Shown here piece after piece: positions 49,388 to 62,558 of a DNA stretch of 64,000 bases; position 1 is the first letter of the stretch, and every line of letters starts with the position of its first letter. The stretch spans positions 15,163,310 to 15,227,309 of the forward strand of contig CM068322.1 of the NCBI GenBank assembly GCA_034766995.1, written 5' to 3'. The translations under genes were made by a program, and so were the position numbers. The stretch comes from Acanthacorydalis orientalis. Taxonomy: Eukaryota; Arthropoda; Insecta; Megaloptera; Corydalidae. The notes under the pieces are model-generated. The model did no database searches. It saw only the letters and a program-made list of their open reading frames with translations, and was not told the DNA's origin.

Positions 49388-49751
49388 TGGTTGTCCAAGA
49401 TGTTCGTACAGTTGTTAATTAAGGCATCATTTGTCCCAACAGGATTTACCTGTCACTGAGAGTTATATACCAGTTTATAGTACTTGTTTTCTCCTGTCAG
49501 AATCACTATTCAGTTTGTCATTTTTGTTTCTTTAAAACTGATTTTTATACCCAGGCCTACGGAATTTCAGGTCGATAAAAAAGTTTCTTGACAAAATGAA
49601 ATTGAGAAATTGCCGGATCGCTGGAAGGAATTAGTGAATAGTGAATGCGAACACATAATTGATTGATTGTAACTGAATATTGATGAATAAAATAAACAAA
49701 TTTTGTACTCACAAAAACGACACGAACTATTGGACAACCTATATATACGTA

Positions 49752-49755
<4 letters not shown>

Positions 49756-49786
<31 letters not shown>

Positions 49787-49787
49787 T

Positions 49788-49834
<47 letters not shown>
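49756..49834. repeat. TA-CA-TA compound array, partly palindromic
   Basis: A GTGTGTA tract, TA, then CACACACACA, then TA; the GT and CA parts face each other across the first TA tract. Confidence 0.92.
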
Positions 49835-49836
<2 letters not shown>

Positions 49837-49975
49837 CACAAGAAATATACGTAATGTTTTTGATTTTTGTGATCTTGAATATTTATTTGCAAAATTCTCA
49901 ACATTCTTGAAATTTATTCGATTTTAATGGAATGTTTTCATTAATGGAAATATTTTTAGTTGAATATGTACAATC

Positions 49976-49978
<3 letters not shown>

Positions 49979-50035
<57 letters not shown>

Positions 50036-50067
50036 TACATACATACACAGATAGATAGATAGATATA
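49979..50067. repeat. (TA)n-(CATA)n-(GATA)n array
   Basis: About 52 bp of TA, then CATACATACATAC, then four GATA units. Confidence 0.93.
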
Positions 50068-50319
50068 TCAAAATTTTGGTTTTAAAAAACATAATTTTAA
50101 AAACTATAATTGTGTTAATAAAAAATACAAAGGCTAGATGAAAATAGACTGGTTTTTGTTTCCAATAAAAAAAAAAAATTAATAAGTCTATATTATATTA
50201 AAATTATATTTTTTTAAAAAAAGTGAAATGAATAAATCACATATTTCTGGAGCTAAATAACTGATGTCCGGTCTTTACTTATTAGTTATTATTCCTTTTC
50301 TTAAAGCTGTTTCAAAATA

Positions 50320-51586
50320 CGGGTAAAATAATAAGTACCCGTGATTGACAAGAAAATACAATTATTTTAAGCAAATTCTTTTTTATTTTTCAATGAAATC
50401 TCCTTTTAGCTCGATGTACTTACTCTAACGCATTTACAATTTTTTTATCCCTTCAGAACAGTACGATTTGTCGAACTCCTCAAAATAGACACTTTAGGAG
50501 CGATTACTTATAAATTTGATACGAATCTTTTACCTCCGAGACATTTCTTCAAGTTTGGAAACAAAAAAGTAACAAGGTGCCAAATACAATTTCGTGGATG
50601 TGTAAGTAATTCGTAGTGTAATTCATGCAATTTTGCCATCGCAATTGTTGATTTGTGTGCCAATCCATTATCGTGATGGAAGAGCACTTTCTTCTTTCCA
50701 CATTGAGGACATTTTTTCTCGATTTTATCATTCAGCTGGTTCAATAATGATGGATAGTAGGCTCATGTTATTGTTTTTCCTTTTTCACGAAAGTCGATTA
50801 GCAATATTCCATAGCATCCCAGAAACCAGTGCTCTTCCATAACTTTTCCTGCTGATTCAATGACTTTTTCCTTCTTTGGTGTACGTTTATCAGAAGAAGT
50901 CCATTATTTTGATCGCTCTTTCGTATCAGTTGTATGGTGATAGATCCATGTTTCATCAACGGTTATGTATCGATGCAAAATTCATGTTGATTACGTTTAA
51001 ACATCGTTAAACATTCATTTGAAATGTTCATTCGAATGCGTTAATGATCGATTGTGAGCAAACGCTGCACCCATCGGGCGAATAGATTTTTCATATGCAA
51101 ATATTTGTGTAAGATGTTCCGTACACGTTCATCTGAGATGTCCACTATCTCAACTATCTTATGCACTTTGACTTTACGATCATTTAAAATAATGCCATGG
51201 ATTTTTCCAGTAGTCACCTCAGTTAGTCGACCTGGACGTTTTTCATCACAAACTTTTGTACGGTCACATCTAAATTCATTTAATCAATATCTGACGGTTG
51301 TCACTGAAGGTGCAGTGTCGCTGTAGACAGCGTGTAATTTTTTTTCATTTCTCCACACGTTTCCCATCCAAAAAAATAAATGTACTCACTGACTGGTACT
51401 TTTTTCCATAGTTAAAAAAAAGCAATAATAGTTTACCTGAAATGACTATCGAAACTCAGTTAATTAACGTATTGTGCTCAAACTTTGACAGCAGTAGTTT
51501 GAAAGATAATGCTGTTAAAAGATATGCAGTCTAATAACAGTGATGCTATCTCTTGTCAAACAAGTGTAATTATCACTTTACCCTCG
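50320..51586 (-). mobile_element. Full-length irritans-type mariner (1267 bp), inactive
   Basis: Reading outward in, the left end is CGGGTAAAATAATAAGTACC and the right end, reverse-complemented, CGAGGGTAAAGTGATAATTA, both flanked by TA and both continuing to a shared TTGACAAGA block. Length and layout are normal for a mariner. It is a different sublineage from the deleted copies at 13.5 and 26 kb, judging by its ends. Confidence 0.92.
50383..51409 (-). pseudogene. Irritans-type mariner transposase, full span but broken
   Basis: The ATG at 51409 gives MEKSTSQ, then a stop. Conserved blocks follow: SDTAPSVTTVRY, RPGRLTEVTTGKIHGIILND, RKVKVHKIVEIVDISDERVR, NILHKYLHMKNLFARWVQRL, TVDETWIYHHT, KVHQRRK-type linker, LLNQLNDKIEKKCPQCGKKK, VLFHHDNGLAHKSTIAMAKL, FLFPNLKKCLGGKRFVSNL, and the C-terminus ELKGDFIEK before TAA. 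The first and second catalytic Asp are present (TVDETW, HHDNG). The SPDLAPCD block is frameshifted and its Asp codon appears as TAC (Tyr). At least three frameshifts are needed to read it. Confidence 0.9.
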
Positions 51587-51648
51587 TATATTAACCCATG
51601 TATGTACATACATACACACATTCACACATAAAAATATATGTTTACCTA

Positions 51649-51651
<3 letters not shown>

Positions 51652-51692
<41 letters not shown>
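51652..51692. repeat. (TA)n array
   Basis: Pure TA, about 41 bp. Confidence 0.95.
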
Positions 51693-51696
<4 letters not shown>

Positions 51697-52330
51697 AGTG
51701 CGTGCGACTGTACATACAAGAGAGAGAAAGAGAACCTATGTACATGAATGTTGTCCCTACATGTATGTAATGTTTAATGGTTACATTAGTCGTTCATCAA
51801 ACACACAAACGGCTACTACGACTTGTATTGTAAACTATTACACATATCCAAACATCACACATAGCCGTATTCTGGAACACAGAACCACCACAATGGTTAG
51901 ATTTACGTTCCATTGTCGCTTAACAAGTATACGAAATCTCCGGTGCGCGACGTGCAAAGCGCCAACCGACATCGTCATTAAACATCTTAGAATTCATAAG
52001 CGTCGTGTGAAAAGCGTCGACGCACTCGAACTCACGAAACCGTTTCAAGCCCAACTCATACCATCGATATCAACAAACAAAACAACACTTGAATAAGAAC
52101 CGGTCTCCGACCACCACCTTCGTCGCAGACACTGGCTGTAGTTGCTGTTCTGCCGTCTTTAAAATATTACCTTAATATGGTGCTGTCGTTTTGTATGTAA
52201 ATCGGTTAAGATGCATTAAGTAATGAAGATGGTGTTTGTCCAATTCAACAGTAATCATTCAGTTATGTATTGTGGTTTGATGCTACATTTGAATAAGGGG
52301 AGGTGTGTTGTTTCAGACACGTACAATAAT
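51690..52330. other. GC-richer island
   Basis: Includes the 132-codon frame and continues through a CCACCACCTTCGTCGCAGAC block to about 52330, then returns abruptly to high AT. Confidence 0.4.
51698..52096 (+). CDS. 132-codon open frame of unknown status in GC-richer DNA
   Basis: I do not recognise this protein. The ATG lies just after a (TA)n array. The second half, from MVRFTFHCRLTSIRNLRCAT on, has more balanced base use than its surroundings. It contains C-x2-C-x9-H-x3-H (CATC ... HLRIH followed by KRR), which recalls a C2H2 zinc finger but with a shorter middle than the usual 12 residues. No promoter, splice site or poly(A) signal is clear. The GC-richer stretch continues past the stop to about 52330, so the DNA may be conserved for another reason. 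Chance is a real possibility. Confidence 0.15.
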   Translation: MRATVHTRERKRTYVHECCPYMYVMFNGYISRSSNTQTATTTCIVNYYTYPNITHSRILEHRTTTMVRFTFHCRLTSIRNLRCATCKAPTDIVIKHLRIHKRRVKSVDALELTKPFQAQLIPSISTNKTTLE

Positions 52331-53467
52331 TATTATTCAACGAGCGTATATTGTTTTCAGTTGAAATATATTACAAAAATGGAGATTAATTTTAAATAAA
52401 ACTTATTTGCAAAGACAATAAAAACTCGTTTATATGAAAAAATGTGTTCTCATTTCGGATTATATACTTTTTTTGAACAAAACAAAATATTCATCATCAG
52501 AGATGAGCACTTTTTTATATACAATTCAGCGTTTTAATCAAATTACTCAAATGCGCTGTTTAATAAAATATAATAATTATAATTAGCTTCAACAAATTTA
52601 TAGATTATTTTTATATTATAAAAAGTTCATTACTGTCTTGAGAGGCTACATGAATTTATTGCAAACATTTTTTTAAGAATATAAACTTACATATATTTAT
52701 ATGAATTTAGATAACTCAAAACCTATCAAATCACATGCTAACTTACATTTTGTTTATGAATGATATATTTTTTTTAAAAAATAATATAAATATAATCTTG
52801 ATTGGTGTATGAATTGCCATATATTTATATATTCTGTGATTACAATAAAAATGCATATTTTTGAAATTAGTGCAAATATTATCAAAAAAAAGTATTGTTA
52901 TTTGAATATTAAGTTATCAACCATAAAATAAGATACTTTCACTTAAGCAAACATTTCCAAAGAAAATAGTACACAATAATTCTCCAAATATTTGTTAATA
53001 TGTTACAATTTACTTTTTAATATTGTTAATAAATATTGTTAATATTTTCTTTTTAAATTAATATATTCTGTTATGTACTACATTCCCAAAAAGAGTTAAA
53101 TATATTTAGAGATATTTTAATAAAAAAAATTTTCGTTTCTAAAAATATTCCAACACTGAATCCATATATATATGTTAAAAAGTTTGTTAGAATTTCATTT
53201 GATTCAAAAAGGGGAAGGAATGAAATTTATTCTTGAATAAAAAAAATAAGTTCAATTGCTTTACACTGTCTGTTAAAAAATATTTAAACATATTAATTCT
53301 TTTATCTCGAACGTACACGCATCACTTTATTGTTATATGAATATGATGTTTCCAGCTTCGGGCTGTGTTTGTTCATTTATATAGTTGTCATAATCTTTAT
53401 ATCAAAATAGCGACATAGCAATATCGTTAGTGGTCACACGAGACATTTTAATCTATATTTTTATTTT

Positions 53468-53541
<74 letters not shown>
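53468..53541. repeat. (CA)n-(TA)n compound array
   Basis: About 18 bp of CA then TA with one C interruption. Confidence 0.94.
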
Positions 53542-53542
<1 letters not shown>

Positions 53543-53842
53543 AGCGTCTCTATATGAATGTACGTGTATTTCCTTCGATTATCTAACAATTTTTAGATCT
53601 TTCATTGAATAATATTATAATACCTTTGATTGTTGTGTATAAACTAAAAATACGTTTAACACGTTTATACAAATATATCATAGTAAATATAAAATATATT
53701 TTGGATATATTATTGAACGGTGAGATATATTGTATTGTTTCAACTGAAAGATAAAAAAATATTTCTTTAAAATGAAACTGATAATTATCAAGTGTCTCTT
53801 TAATGACATCATCATCATCATTTAGCGCTAATCTAAAAAATT

Positions 53843-53845
<3 letters not shown>

Positions 53846-53880
<35 letters not shown>
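53846..53880. repeat. (TA)n array
   Basis: Pure TA, about 35 bp. Confidence 0.94.
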
Positions 53881-53881
<1 letters not shown>

Positions 53882-54858
53882 CCTTAATTTTCGTTCAATA
53901 AAGCATCTAGACTTATTATAGATAAATACATTCATACAAATTTAAAATATATAAATAAATTCTGAACGTAGAATAAATAAAAGCATGGGTATTCAGATTA
54001 AAAATGGAAATAATAGAATAATACTTTCAATTTGTTTATTTTAGAAAAATTGCTCTTCTGAAAAAAAAACGCAGATAATTATATAAAATATATGTTCAGA
54101 CAAGAAACCACTTCAAAATGTTCCGATTTAAAATATTCAATAAATTATCATTGATTATTTTCGATTGTCGTTTATTGATGTCAACGCCATCATCAGAGTC
54201 TCAACATACATTAAAAATATTTATCTCATCACGCAAAAAGGTTAAATTTGAAGAGTATTAAAACTAGAGATACACTCACTGTTTACAATAAGAAAGATAT
54301 ATGTTACAAAGCTGGATTAGAAGTCTTGACATACATATCAGCAATATACAGTGTTCGTCACTTGGTTACTATCACAATGTAATTACTTGTTAAATCAAAA
54401 AGTAGAAAATTATACATAAATATATGATAGTTATTTTATTTTTGAAAATAAAATATACATTAATTCATGAACGATCTTTTTTTAAATGCATTATTCTCTG
54501 AGATTATCCTATCTATGAATTCATCAAATTGTCTTTTTTTTAAAAGAAAAAAACAATTTTTATTTTTAAAATATATACAAATTTATATAAATGTTTTTGT
54601 TATGTTTCATATTTTGGCGTTTAAAATTATTATACATGATTAATTAAATATAATATATGTGTATGATCATATGTGTATAAATATTCACATATGATCTAAA
54701 CACAAATAAAAAATTAGAAAACACAAAAAATTGAATGTGTCAAAAAAAATATACATAAAATTAATAAAACTTTATTTAAAATTAAATAAAATTTATTCAA
54801 TGAAATAATAATTTAAGCTAATTTTAGCAATGTTATTATTTTTATTTATAAGACAATT

Positions 54859-54860
<2 letters not shown>

Positions 54861-54903
<43 letters not shown>
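54861..54903. repeat. (TA)n array
   Basis: Pure TA, about 43 bp. Confidence 0.95.
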
Positions 54904-54908
<5 letters not shown>

Positions 54909-55469
54909 TTCTACATATTGTAATAAAAAGGTGAAAATTATTAAAAAGTGAGATGTAAAAAAGAACTATAAATAATATAATTATAGTTTAACTACACAGT
55001 GTTACAATATTTTATAATAGCAAAGTACAGAAAAGATGGTAGCACTACCATCGAAACAATCATAAAAAAATATCAGAAAGATCAATAATATAACTATGAT
55101 TATATTTATTTATAAAGAAGCTCTTTATGTGATTTGTAAGAAGTGAAAAATTAATTTGTTAAAATTACAAAAGAATCATTATAAACACATAAACTTTGAA
55201 GAATGTTTTGAGATTTACTATTATGTATATATTATAAAATTTATTTTTAGTTTTATTATTTGTAAGTTACTATCGAAACTGTGCTGAATTTTTGAATAGA
55301 AAAATATTGATATTTAGAAACTTAATGAAAAAAAAAGAATGCAAGACACGCTAAAATTAATCGAATCGGTAGAAAACTAGACTATTTTTTATTAGTACGT
55401 TTTCTAATAATTTCCTGGAAATTAAATTGAAATTTATTGTATTTGGAATCTAATCAAACTCTATTTAAT

Positions 55470-56150
55470 CCAAGGACCTATTCATAGCATTTAAATTGAA
55501 ATCTTCAGACTTGTTCGAAATGATAAAATTAAATTCTAAAATTCGAAGGGATTCATAAGTATCTAGCAAACCAGCAGTGAACGAACTACAAGTCTATAGT
55601 ACCACATATCTTTACAATAGCCTTGTAAAACGGAATAATCTTATTCATGGGTCTGAATTTTAGCTACCAGGTGGTTGAATACGCACAGAACGCTACAACC
55701 AGATGTAGATTTCAAATACGAAACACGTACGCTCGTCAACAGATATAATATTCAACGCGTGCACATTGAGATAGTGTCATTTTATAGCGAGAGCTATAGA
55801 ATATCGGGATACATTATGCGCTTTTGTACACACACATACATATACACATATGCATACATACTTTTATACAAGTGTAGTAAGTTTGTATTTGTGTGTTATT
55901 ATTGATATTGTAGACGGTTTCTCAATATTTGGTGTATACAAAAATAGTTCATGACAACAAACGACGTTTTATAAATCGACCACTCAAAGCATACAAATTC
56001 GTTATTTCGTTACAAACTTTGTACAAATACTTCGAAGATAGTGAAGTAGTTCATTATAATGAGCGTGTCCCTTCTATTTCGAAAAAGAAAACAGTAAAAA
56101 GATGTATTGTGATGGACGTGTAGGTGTCACGCCTACATCTTTTAACAAAA
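55470..56150. other. Mixed-composition segment with a small hairpin
   Basis: Two short plus frames (76 and 64 codons) without recognisable motifs. GTAGGTGTCACGCCTAC at about 56120 is a small stem-loop. Confidence 0.35.
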
Positions 56151-56556
56151 GTCTATTTAAGTTTTTTTTTTCATGAAAACAACTTAAACTTGAATAGAGA
56201 ATACTTGACCTAGTTTCGAACGACAATCATGTTTTGTAACCACTACTGAATGTTCACGACGATATCAATTCGAATTTATTACTGATAAAAAATCTTCCCG
56301 ATAAGAAAACTAATTTAGGTCATATAAGTCGTTTTTTTTAACATATATATTATTGCTTGAATTATGATTAGTGCATGCAGGATAAAAATTCTATAGAAAA
56401 AACATGAAAAAACGCAATAAAAAGAATAAAAAAGCCTAATATTTTATTAATTACGATGAGGCTGAAATAATAAACTGTCCTTTTTTCATTTGAATTGTAA
56501 AACTCAAATTCGATTTTTTGATTATAAAAATTAATGTTTGGATAAAAACTGATTTA

Positions 56557-57072
56557 TTTGGTTGGTAGAAAAATAATTGCAGTTTATGATCTTCAAATTT
56601 TAAGTGGTTTAAGTGAACCAGAACTGTTGGATAACTAACGCTTAACTATTGTGCAAACTCTCTTGTTTTGTGTGGTTCTGATTCAATTAACGCCTTCAGT
56701 TAGTCGTTACGAACTGAAAAACGCCCGCAACTTCTTCATTTATCTTCAGCACGAAATTTTTAGGACCACTATTGCAATATACGTTCCTTAACAGTACTCA
56801 CATCAAAAGAATATTTTAGTTTACGAACAGTTTCTGGTGCTTTACCACCCGTTTTGAATTCATACAAAAAAGGGTCTTATTTGCTTTTTTCCATCTTCAA
56901 TTCAACAGCACAATTTGAAGCAAAATTAATAATAAAACCAAAGTCGATGTTACCAAAGTACAGACCAAAAATCCACTTTAAAACATGAAACGATGAAATG
57001 ATCCTTTTATTGAAAAAAATTAAGGTTAGAATTCAGAAAACAAAAACTGCGATTATTTTCCTACCAATCTAA
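56557..57072 (-). mobile_element. Short cecropia/Hsmar1-like mariner copy (516 bp)
   Basis: The left end is TTTGGTTGGTAGAAAAATAA; the right end, reverse-complemented, is TTAGATTGGTAGGAAAATAA. TA flanks both. It resembles the copies at 1450 and 4016 end to end, but about 35 bp around the deletion junction are missing as well, so CCACTTAAAA runs straight into TTTGAAGATCATAAACTGCA. Confidence 0.9.
56590..56894 (-). pseudogene. Mariner transposase N-terminal half, truncated
   Basis: The remnant reads MEKSK, a stop, then DPFLYEFKTGGKAPETVRKL and KYSFDVSTVKERILQ, RAEDK, FSVRND, LKALIESEPHKTREFAQ and VSYPTVLVHLNHLKF. These are the two helix-turn-helix motifs of a cecropia-type transposase. Several in-frame stops are present, and there is no catalytic domain. 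It is the most decayed of the three related copies at codon level, yet keeps the full extent of the N-terminal half. Confidence 0.83.
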
Positions 57073-58235
57073 TATTTAATGATAGTTAAATTTTAAAAAT
57101 TCATTAAAAACGATTAACTTATACAACATTAATTAAAGAAAAATTATATAAATATATGCTTGTGCGTTTATCCTTGCTTTGTGTGTATTTATCATTTTAT
57201 ATACAATATGAACATTTTTGAAATTGTTCTACAAGTATTGTAATAAATGAACAAACATAAAAAAGAACACCAAACAAACGAAAGGCTTATGTCGGTTGTA
57301 GGGACTTTCTTCTTAAATATAGAAATAAAAGACGTAAATGCGAAGAATATAGAATTTGCCACATACAGAAGTTATCATAAAAAGTTTAGTTTCAAAAGTA
57401 TTCAAAGAATAAGAAAAAATTCCAAATAAAATTTTGTAATTAAGAAACGGGAATAAAAATGAACATTGATATAAATGTAAGTATTAAAATTTACTTACAT
57501 AAATTTTAAATTAATAATAAAAGCTTTAATAACTTTATTTTGGTAGAATATTCTTATTATTAGAGTTTAATTTATAAAATGTAGTACGAGTATAATTAAG
57601 ATATTAATATATTCATTTATTTTCTGTACACCACAGTGAATATGCAATGACTTATAAATGTAATTTATCAATTAATATTTTTTTTTTTACTACAAGCTTG
57701 ATAAACGTTAACAGTAATAAATATAAACAACAGTTATTCAAGGGAGATCTTAAGGAAATTTTATATAAATTTAAATAAGAATAATGAATCGTATGTAGTT
57801 AAAGATAAAATAAAAAGTTAAATTAAATTTTTACATTAAAATAATTACATTTATGCATTGCAATTTCTAAATAACAGAATGTAGTGAAATATTTTCAATA
57901 ATAAAAATGCTTATATTTAAATTTTTATCAAATTTATACGAAATATCAGATTAGAAATTACCAAATTTTTAAAAAGTATTTACAAGAAAAAGGTATACTT
58001 AATTTAATCTACTGAACATGATTTTTTTATGTTTAATTGTAAAATTGTACAAGTCAATTAAATATATCGGTATCAAAAAATGAAACGAATCTGTGTCTAT
58101 CTGTACACAATAAATATGTCTTTCCCAAAAATTACTTTCGTTTTTTATTTATATTCATAAGTTATTTTTCATCTCTGAGGTCAACACTTAAAAAATTATT
58201 AAGTGATTAAGGTGTGCGTTATATTTAGAAAGAAT

Positions 58236-58238
<3 letters not shown>

Positions 58239-58293
<55 letters not shown>

Positions 58294-58345
58294 TTATATA
58301 TATAAAGTAGACGTACACATACATATTAATATTTATATATATACA

Positions 58346-58376
<31 letters not shown>

Positions 58377-58381
58377 CATAC

Positions 58382-58417
<36 letters not shown>

Positions 58418-58418
58418 A
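58239..58418. repeat. Composite TA/TACA/TG repeat cluster
   Basis: A TA tract at 58239-58288, broken TA and ACATACAT pieces to about 58402, then a TG tract. Confidence 0.92.
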
Positions 58419-60115
58419 TGTTTAGTTAGTAAGGTTTTTCTAAAAAAAAAATAAAAATAATTTTACCTTCTAAAATATTTTTTTAGAAAAATACAATAAT
58501 AATAAAGTAATGGTGAAAATTAAAAGTAACAATATATTTTTTAACATTAAAAATGGGAAAAAAATTCATCGAGGAAATTTAAAACCAGTAAATTTGAGTC
58601 ACACATAATAATTAAAAAGAGAGAGAAAAACTGATATCATTGCCACAGTAGTTTTTTTACAACAGTAAAATAATTAAAAAAATAACTCGTACTCTATCAA
58701 AAGTACATTACTGTCATTGAAAAACTTTTCAATTTATTTGTAATAAATAATACTGTGAACGTATTCGCATGGCATATATAATATATCAAAACAGATATGT
58801 AAATCCACAATACAATACTTTAATGATGGTACGCTTCCATTTCAAACAAAAAACTATATGTTAAAACTGAATTTCAATTTAAATATGAAACATGCAAATT
58901 ATAACCTACCAACGAATGTCACTAAATATGCATGTTTCGATGTAATTTGAAAACTTTACAATAATTAAACAATGCCGGCTAATTATTGTCCCGAGTATAT
59001 TAGGTATCGTTGTTATTTTCCAATAAGTTATTAATTTTGCGAAATTTACTGGTATAGTCTTTGAATTCAAAGTTAAAATTAATTAAACTACATAGATAAT
59101 ATTATAACTATTTTAAGTTTACTTCCACTATCAACTGATAATAATCTCTTATACACGAATATCATGAGTTTATAATGGCTAGAGTATTTTCTGAATAGTA
59201 CTGCATGCATATCTGATGTATTAAAATAGAACAGTAGGATTGTGCAGTGGTTTCGAATGTAGGTCGCAAGAAGAGGCCTGAAAATACTGATTTTCCAGTA
59301 GAAATTTCAAGAAAAAATACAGCATTGTCTTTTTGTTCTAATTTCAAATGTACTGTTCGTGGATTAATTTCATTAAAAAGTGTATGCTTGAATGAAAAAT
59401 AATATATTTCATTGTTATATGATTAGTAATTTCTGATGAATCATATCTGAATACTATTTTCAAACAACAATATCATTCATTAAAATTAACTAATCATAAT
59501 TGTTAATTAATCATAACTTCCCAAGCTTAAATAATTAGATATAATCTTAAAAAATAACATTTAATTATGATCAACTTTGACAAAGTTCATATATACAAAT
59601 ATTATTAAATTTTCGAAGAGTTTTACAACAAAAATAACAAACAAAATACTGTTTTATATTTTTTTAAACAAACATCTTTAACTATTTATTTAAGTTTCTA
59701 TTCGAAATCTTTATAATAGATTAAATAAAAGAGATGCTTTTTATAACGATTGGAATAATTTATCGAAAGTAGAAAAAAAGAGCTTTATATAATACAGCGT
59801 TATTTAAACAGACGTTAAAGCTTTTCAATTAAAGGAGATTTTTAAACCATTATTATGGATTTATACATCTTTATAAATTGTACTTCATTGTTTCAATTCA
59901 TTTCATTTCTTTTTGTGTTACATGGTTTATTCATAAATTGTTTAAATACGTCATAATTTTTTGCTATACGAAAAGTTACCTTCGTTTTTAGTAATTTAAA
60001 AAAAAGTAACTACTATTAAATTTAAAAACTTAAACATGAAATATATAATCTGTAATAAAATGTATTTATTTATTTGCATCAATAAGTTTGTATAAAAATA
60101 ATTAAAAAATTAACA

Positions 60116-60116
60116 T

Positions 60117-60166
<50 letters not shown>
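60116..60166. repeat. (CA)n-(TA)n compound array
   Basis: About 18 bp of CA then about 33 bp of TA. Confidence 0.94.
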
Positions 60167-60170
<4 letters not shown>

Positions 60171-61589
60171 TTCACAAAAAGGTAAATTACTTATTTTCCA
60201 TATTCCTCTAGGACACTTGCACTAACAGCTGTTAACTTTATTTTTAACCCAAACATTGTACGTCATTTCATCAAATGGTAATAAAAGACTTTTTGAAATA
60301 TAAAATCAATAACGTTTCTTAATTTATAATCATATAATTGTTATTGAAAATGGAATAAAATGAGATGGAGTTTCGCCATTTAACTATTGGTTATTAAAAA
60401 AATATTAGTTTCCGATTGTACTCAATCCCCTCTTAATATTCAGGTGGTTCGGTTAGCAATGTTTTGCACCGAATAATTTTCTTCAGCACATGATGTATGA
60501 TCTGAAAGATGTTCTAACTCCTTGTGGTATTAATTCAGAATAATTCATATTACACTTCTAGGTAAATTGACGAAAGCATCTCCATAGCATTAGGACCAGT
60601 TTTGAAATAGGAAATCTTGGAAATTTTGGTAATAGGAAAATAGAAACTCTTGTGTAGGAAATCTTGGTAGTATTTATTGCTACCATGAGTGAATGCTGCA
60701 TAAATGGATTGAAAAACTTTTTATAAATTTTATTTTGTGATTCATTTCTTAAGCAGAATCAAGCAGATTATTTATTTAATTATGAGCAGTATTTTCTTCA
60801 TATTTTTTTAATAATACATTAAAAAGATTTAAAACTATTCTTAAATAAAAGTCTTGCGAATTGAAAAAAAAAAGAAATTTTACCTACAGTATTGCAAAAA
60901 ACCTTTTTTTTATTGAAGAAAAATAGAAACAAATTACTAATTTAAATTTGTGATCACATTTTTAAGAGATAAAATTATTATAAAATTTATTTGAAATAAT
61001 ATTTTAAAAACTATTCTCTTCCTTACAAATATTTTTTTTATTTATCGGCAAATACTTTCAATAAAAATAATGATTGATATTATATTTTTAAATCAAAACT
61101 ATTAATAAAATTTAATACTATAACTATTTAATAAAACTACTATTACTACTACTACTATTAACTATTTTATGAAAATAACTTTATATTAATATAAAAGAAA
61201 ACAAATTAAAACCCAATAGGAAAAATTAAACAGTATTAAAAAGAAGCGAAACCGAACAAAACATACAAAGGGAGTAAATGATTATTATTAATGTTATATA
61301 ATCCTCTTCTTGACATATTTTCTTCGCTATATTAACGTTCATATACAAAGAAAATAAAAAACTTGATTCATGTGACAGTATGTCAAATAAATAATGCCTA
61401 TAGTGTCAGAAAAATGTTATCGATGTAACCAAGAAAAAAGTACTTGTGCAAAGAGTTTTATATTCTTTTTTCCCTTGTTCATATATATTTTATCAACCTT
61501 TTATAAAAGAGATCAGTATAGATTATAATATATTCGCAGATTTTATATATTTAGTTTCCTTTTTTTCATTAATATTCCTTTGCAGAGGT

Positions 61590-61930
61590 AGAACGTACAG
61601 AATCCGGCCAATTAAAATTTTCTTATAAAATTCATTCATCATCGCGCATAATCGGCACTGCGTTGAAAATTTTAAATAGTTAGCGAACGATTAATATTTT
61701 CATATTAATGTTCATCCACGAATGTGTACAACTTTGAACATATAAATTACAGTATTGTTTCCGAAGTCTAGATGAGCGTTATTATGTACGTAAGTTCTGT
61801 CGCATATGTTTTTCATAACAATACCTAACTAAAGCTTTAAATCTTCCTTCTGTTCGCCGCAGCGACTTGAACAGTCTCCATGAGCTTAATACTCTATTCA
61901 TTGGCATGGATTGTTTATAGGACGTATGAC
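61590..61930. other. GC-richer non-coding island
   Basis: Follows an acceptor-like TTCCTTTGCAG. Includes CGCGCATAATCGGCACTGCG and GTTCGCCGCAGCGACTTG. The frame after the acceptor closes after 13 codons. Confidence 0.35.
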
Positions 61931-62065
61931 AAAGTGGAAAATCTTCAGTTTTGATATGTATCAGTTGATTAAAAGCAGAATGTTGACAAATTCGCTATGC
62001 GTAAAGTTCCTTGGATATTTTTTTTTATTAAATTTTTATAAAGAGATCATATGTATGTTTGTGTG

Positions 62066-62068
<3 letters not shown>

Positions 62069-62127
<59 letters not shown>
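62069..62127. repeat. (TA)n array
   Basis: Pure TA, about 59 bp. Confidence 0.95.
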
Positions 62128-62128
<1 letters not shown>

Positions 62129-62129
62129 T

Positions 62130-62518
62130 ACGATTTAGATAGGGGGAACATATGAAACTGCCCAGAACGGCCAACTTTGATGGATAACAAATTTAACAAG
62201 CTGATAATTTTATTTTCAACCAAAATTTCGATTTACAAGTAGCTCAAATGTAAAATGAAAAAGTAAAATTAAAAATTTTTTAGTTCAAATTTTGTTTTTG
62301 AAATTTATGTAACAGACTACACAATTTGTATTTCTTAAATAAATTAAATGAATGAAAAGCTATAAACATTTTCAGTGATCATTAAAATTTTTACTGTTGA
62401 AATGTTCTCAAAATGACCAATAATCACGGATTTATATTAATTAATTTGGACGAAATTGGGGGAACGGGTGGTATTTGTTTGGTAGCCCAAGGGCGGCACT
62501 TAGTGTAAATTAGGCCTT

Positions 62519-62558
<40 letters not shown>

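Larger units (their letters stand above)
52340..55460. other. No gene seen; patches 53310-53440 and 54160-54380
   Basis: Mostly AT-rich. The two patches are mixed-composition and non-coding. Confidence 0.5.
57075..61400. other. No gene seen; patches 59160-59350 and 60400-60700
   Basis: The second patch contains the direct repeat AGGAAATCTTGG twice, about 40 bp apart. No coding signal. Confidence 0.5.

Noticed and set aside
51054..51326. 90-codon plus-strand frame
   Set aside because: Antisense to the transposase remnant at 50383-51409.
40971..55492. Shared 17-mer TCCAAGGACCTATTCAT at about 40976 and 55470
   Set aside because: The match does not extend outside, and one such match is not far from chance in 64 kb.
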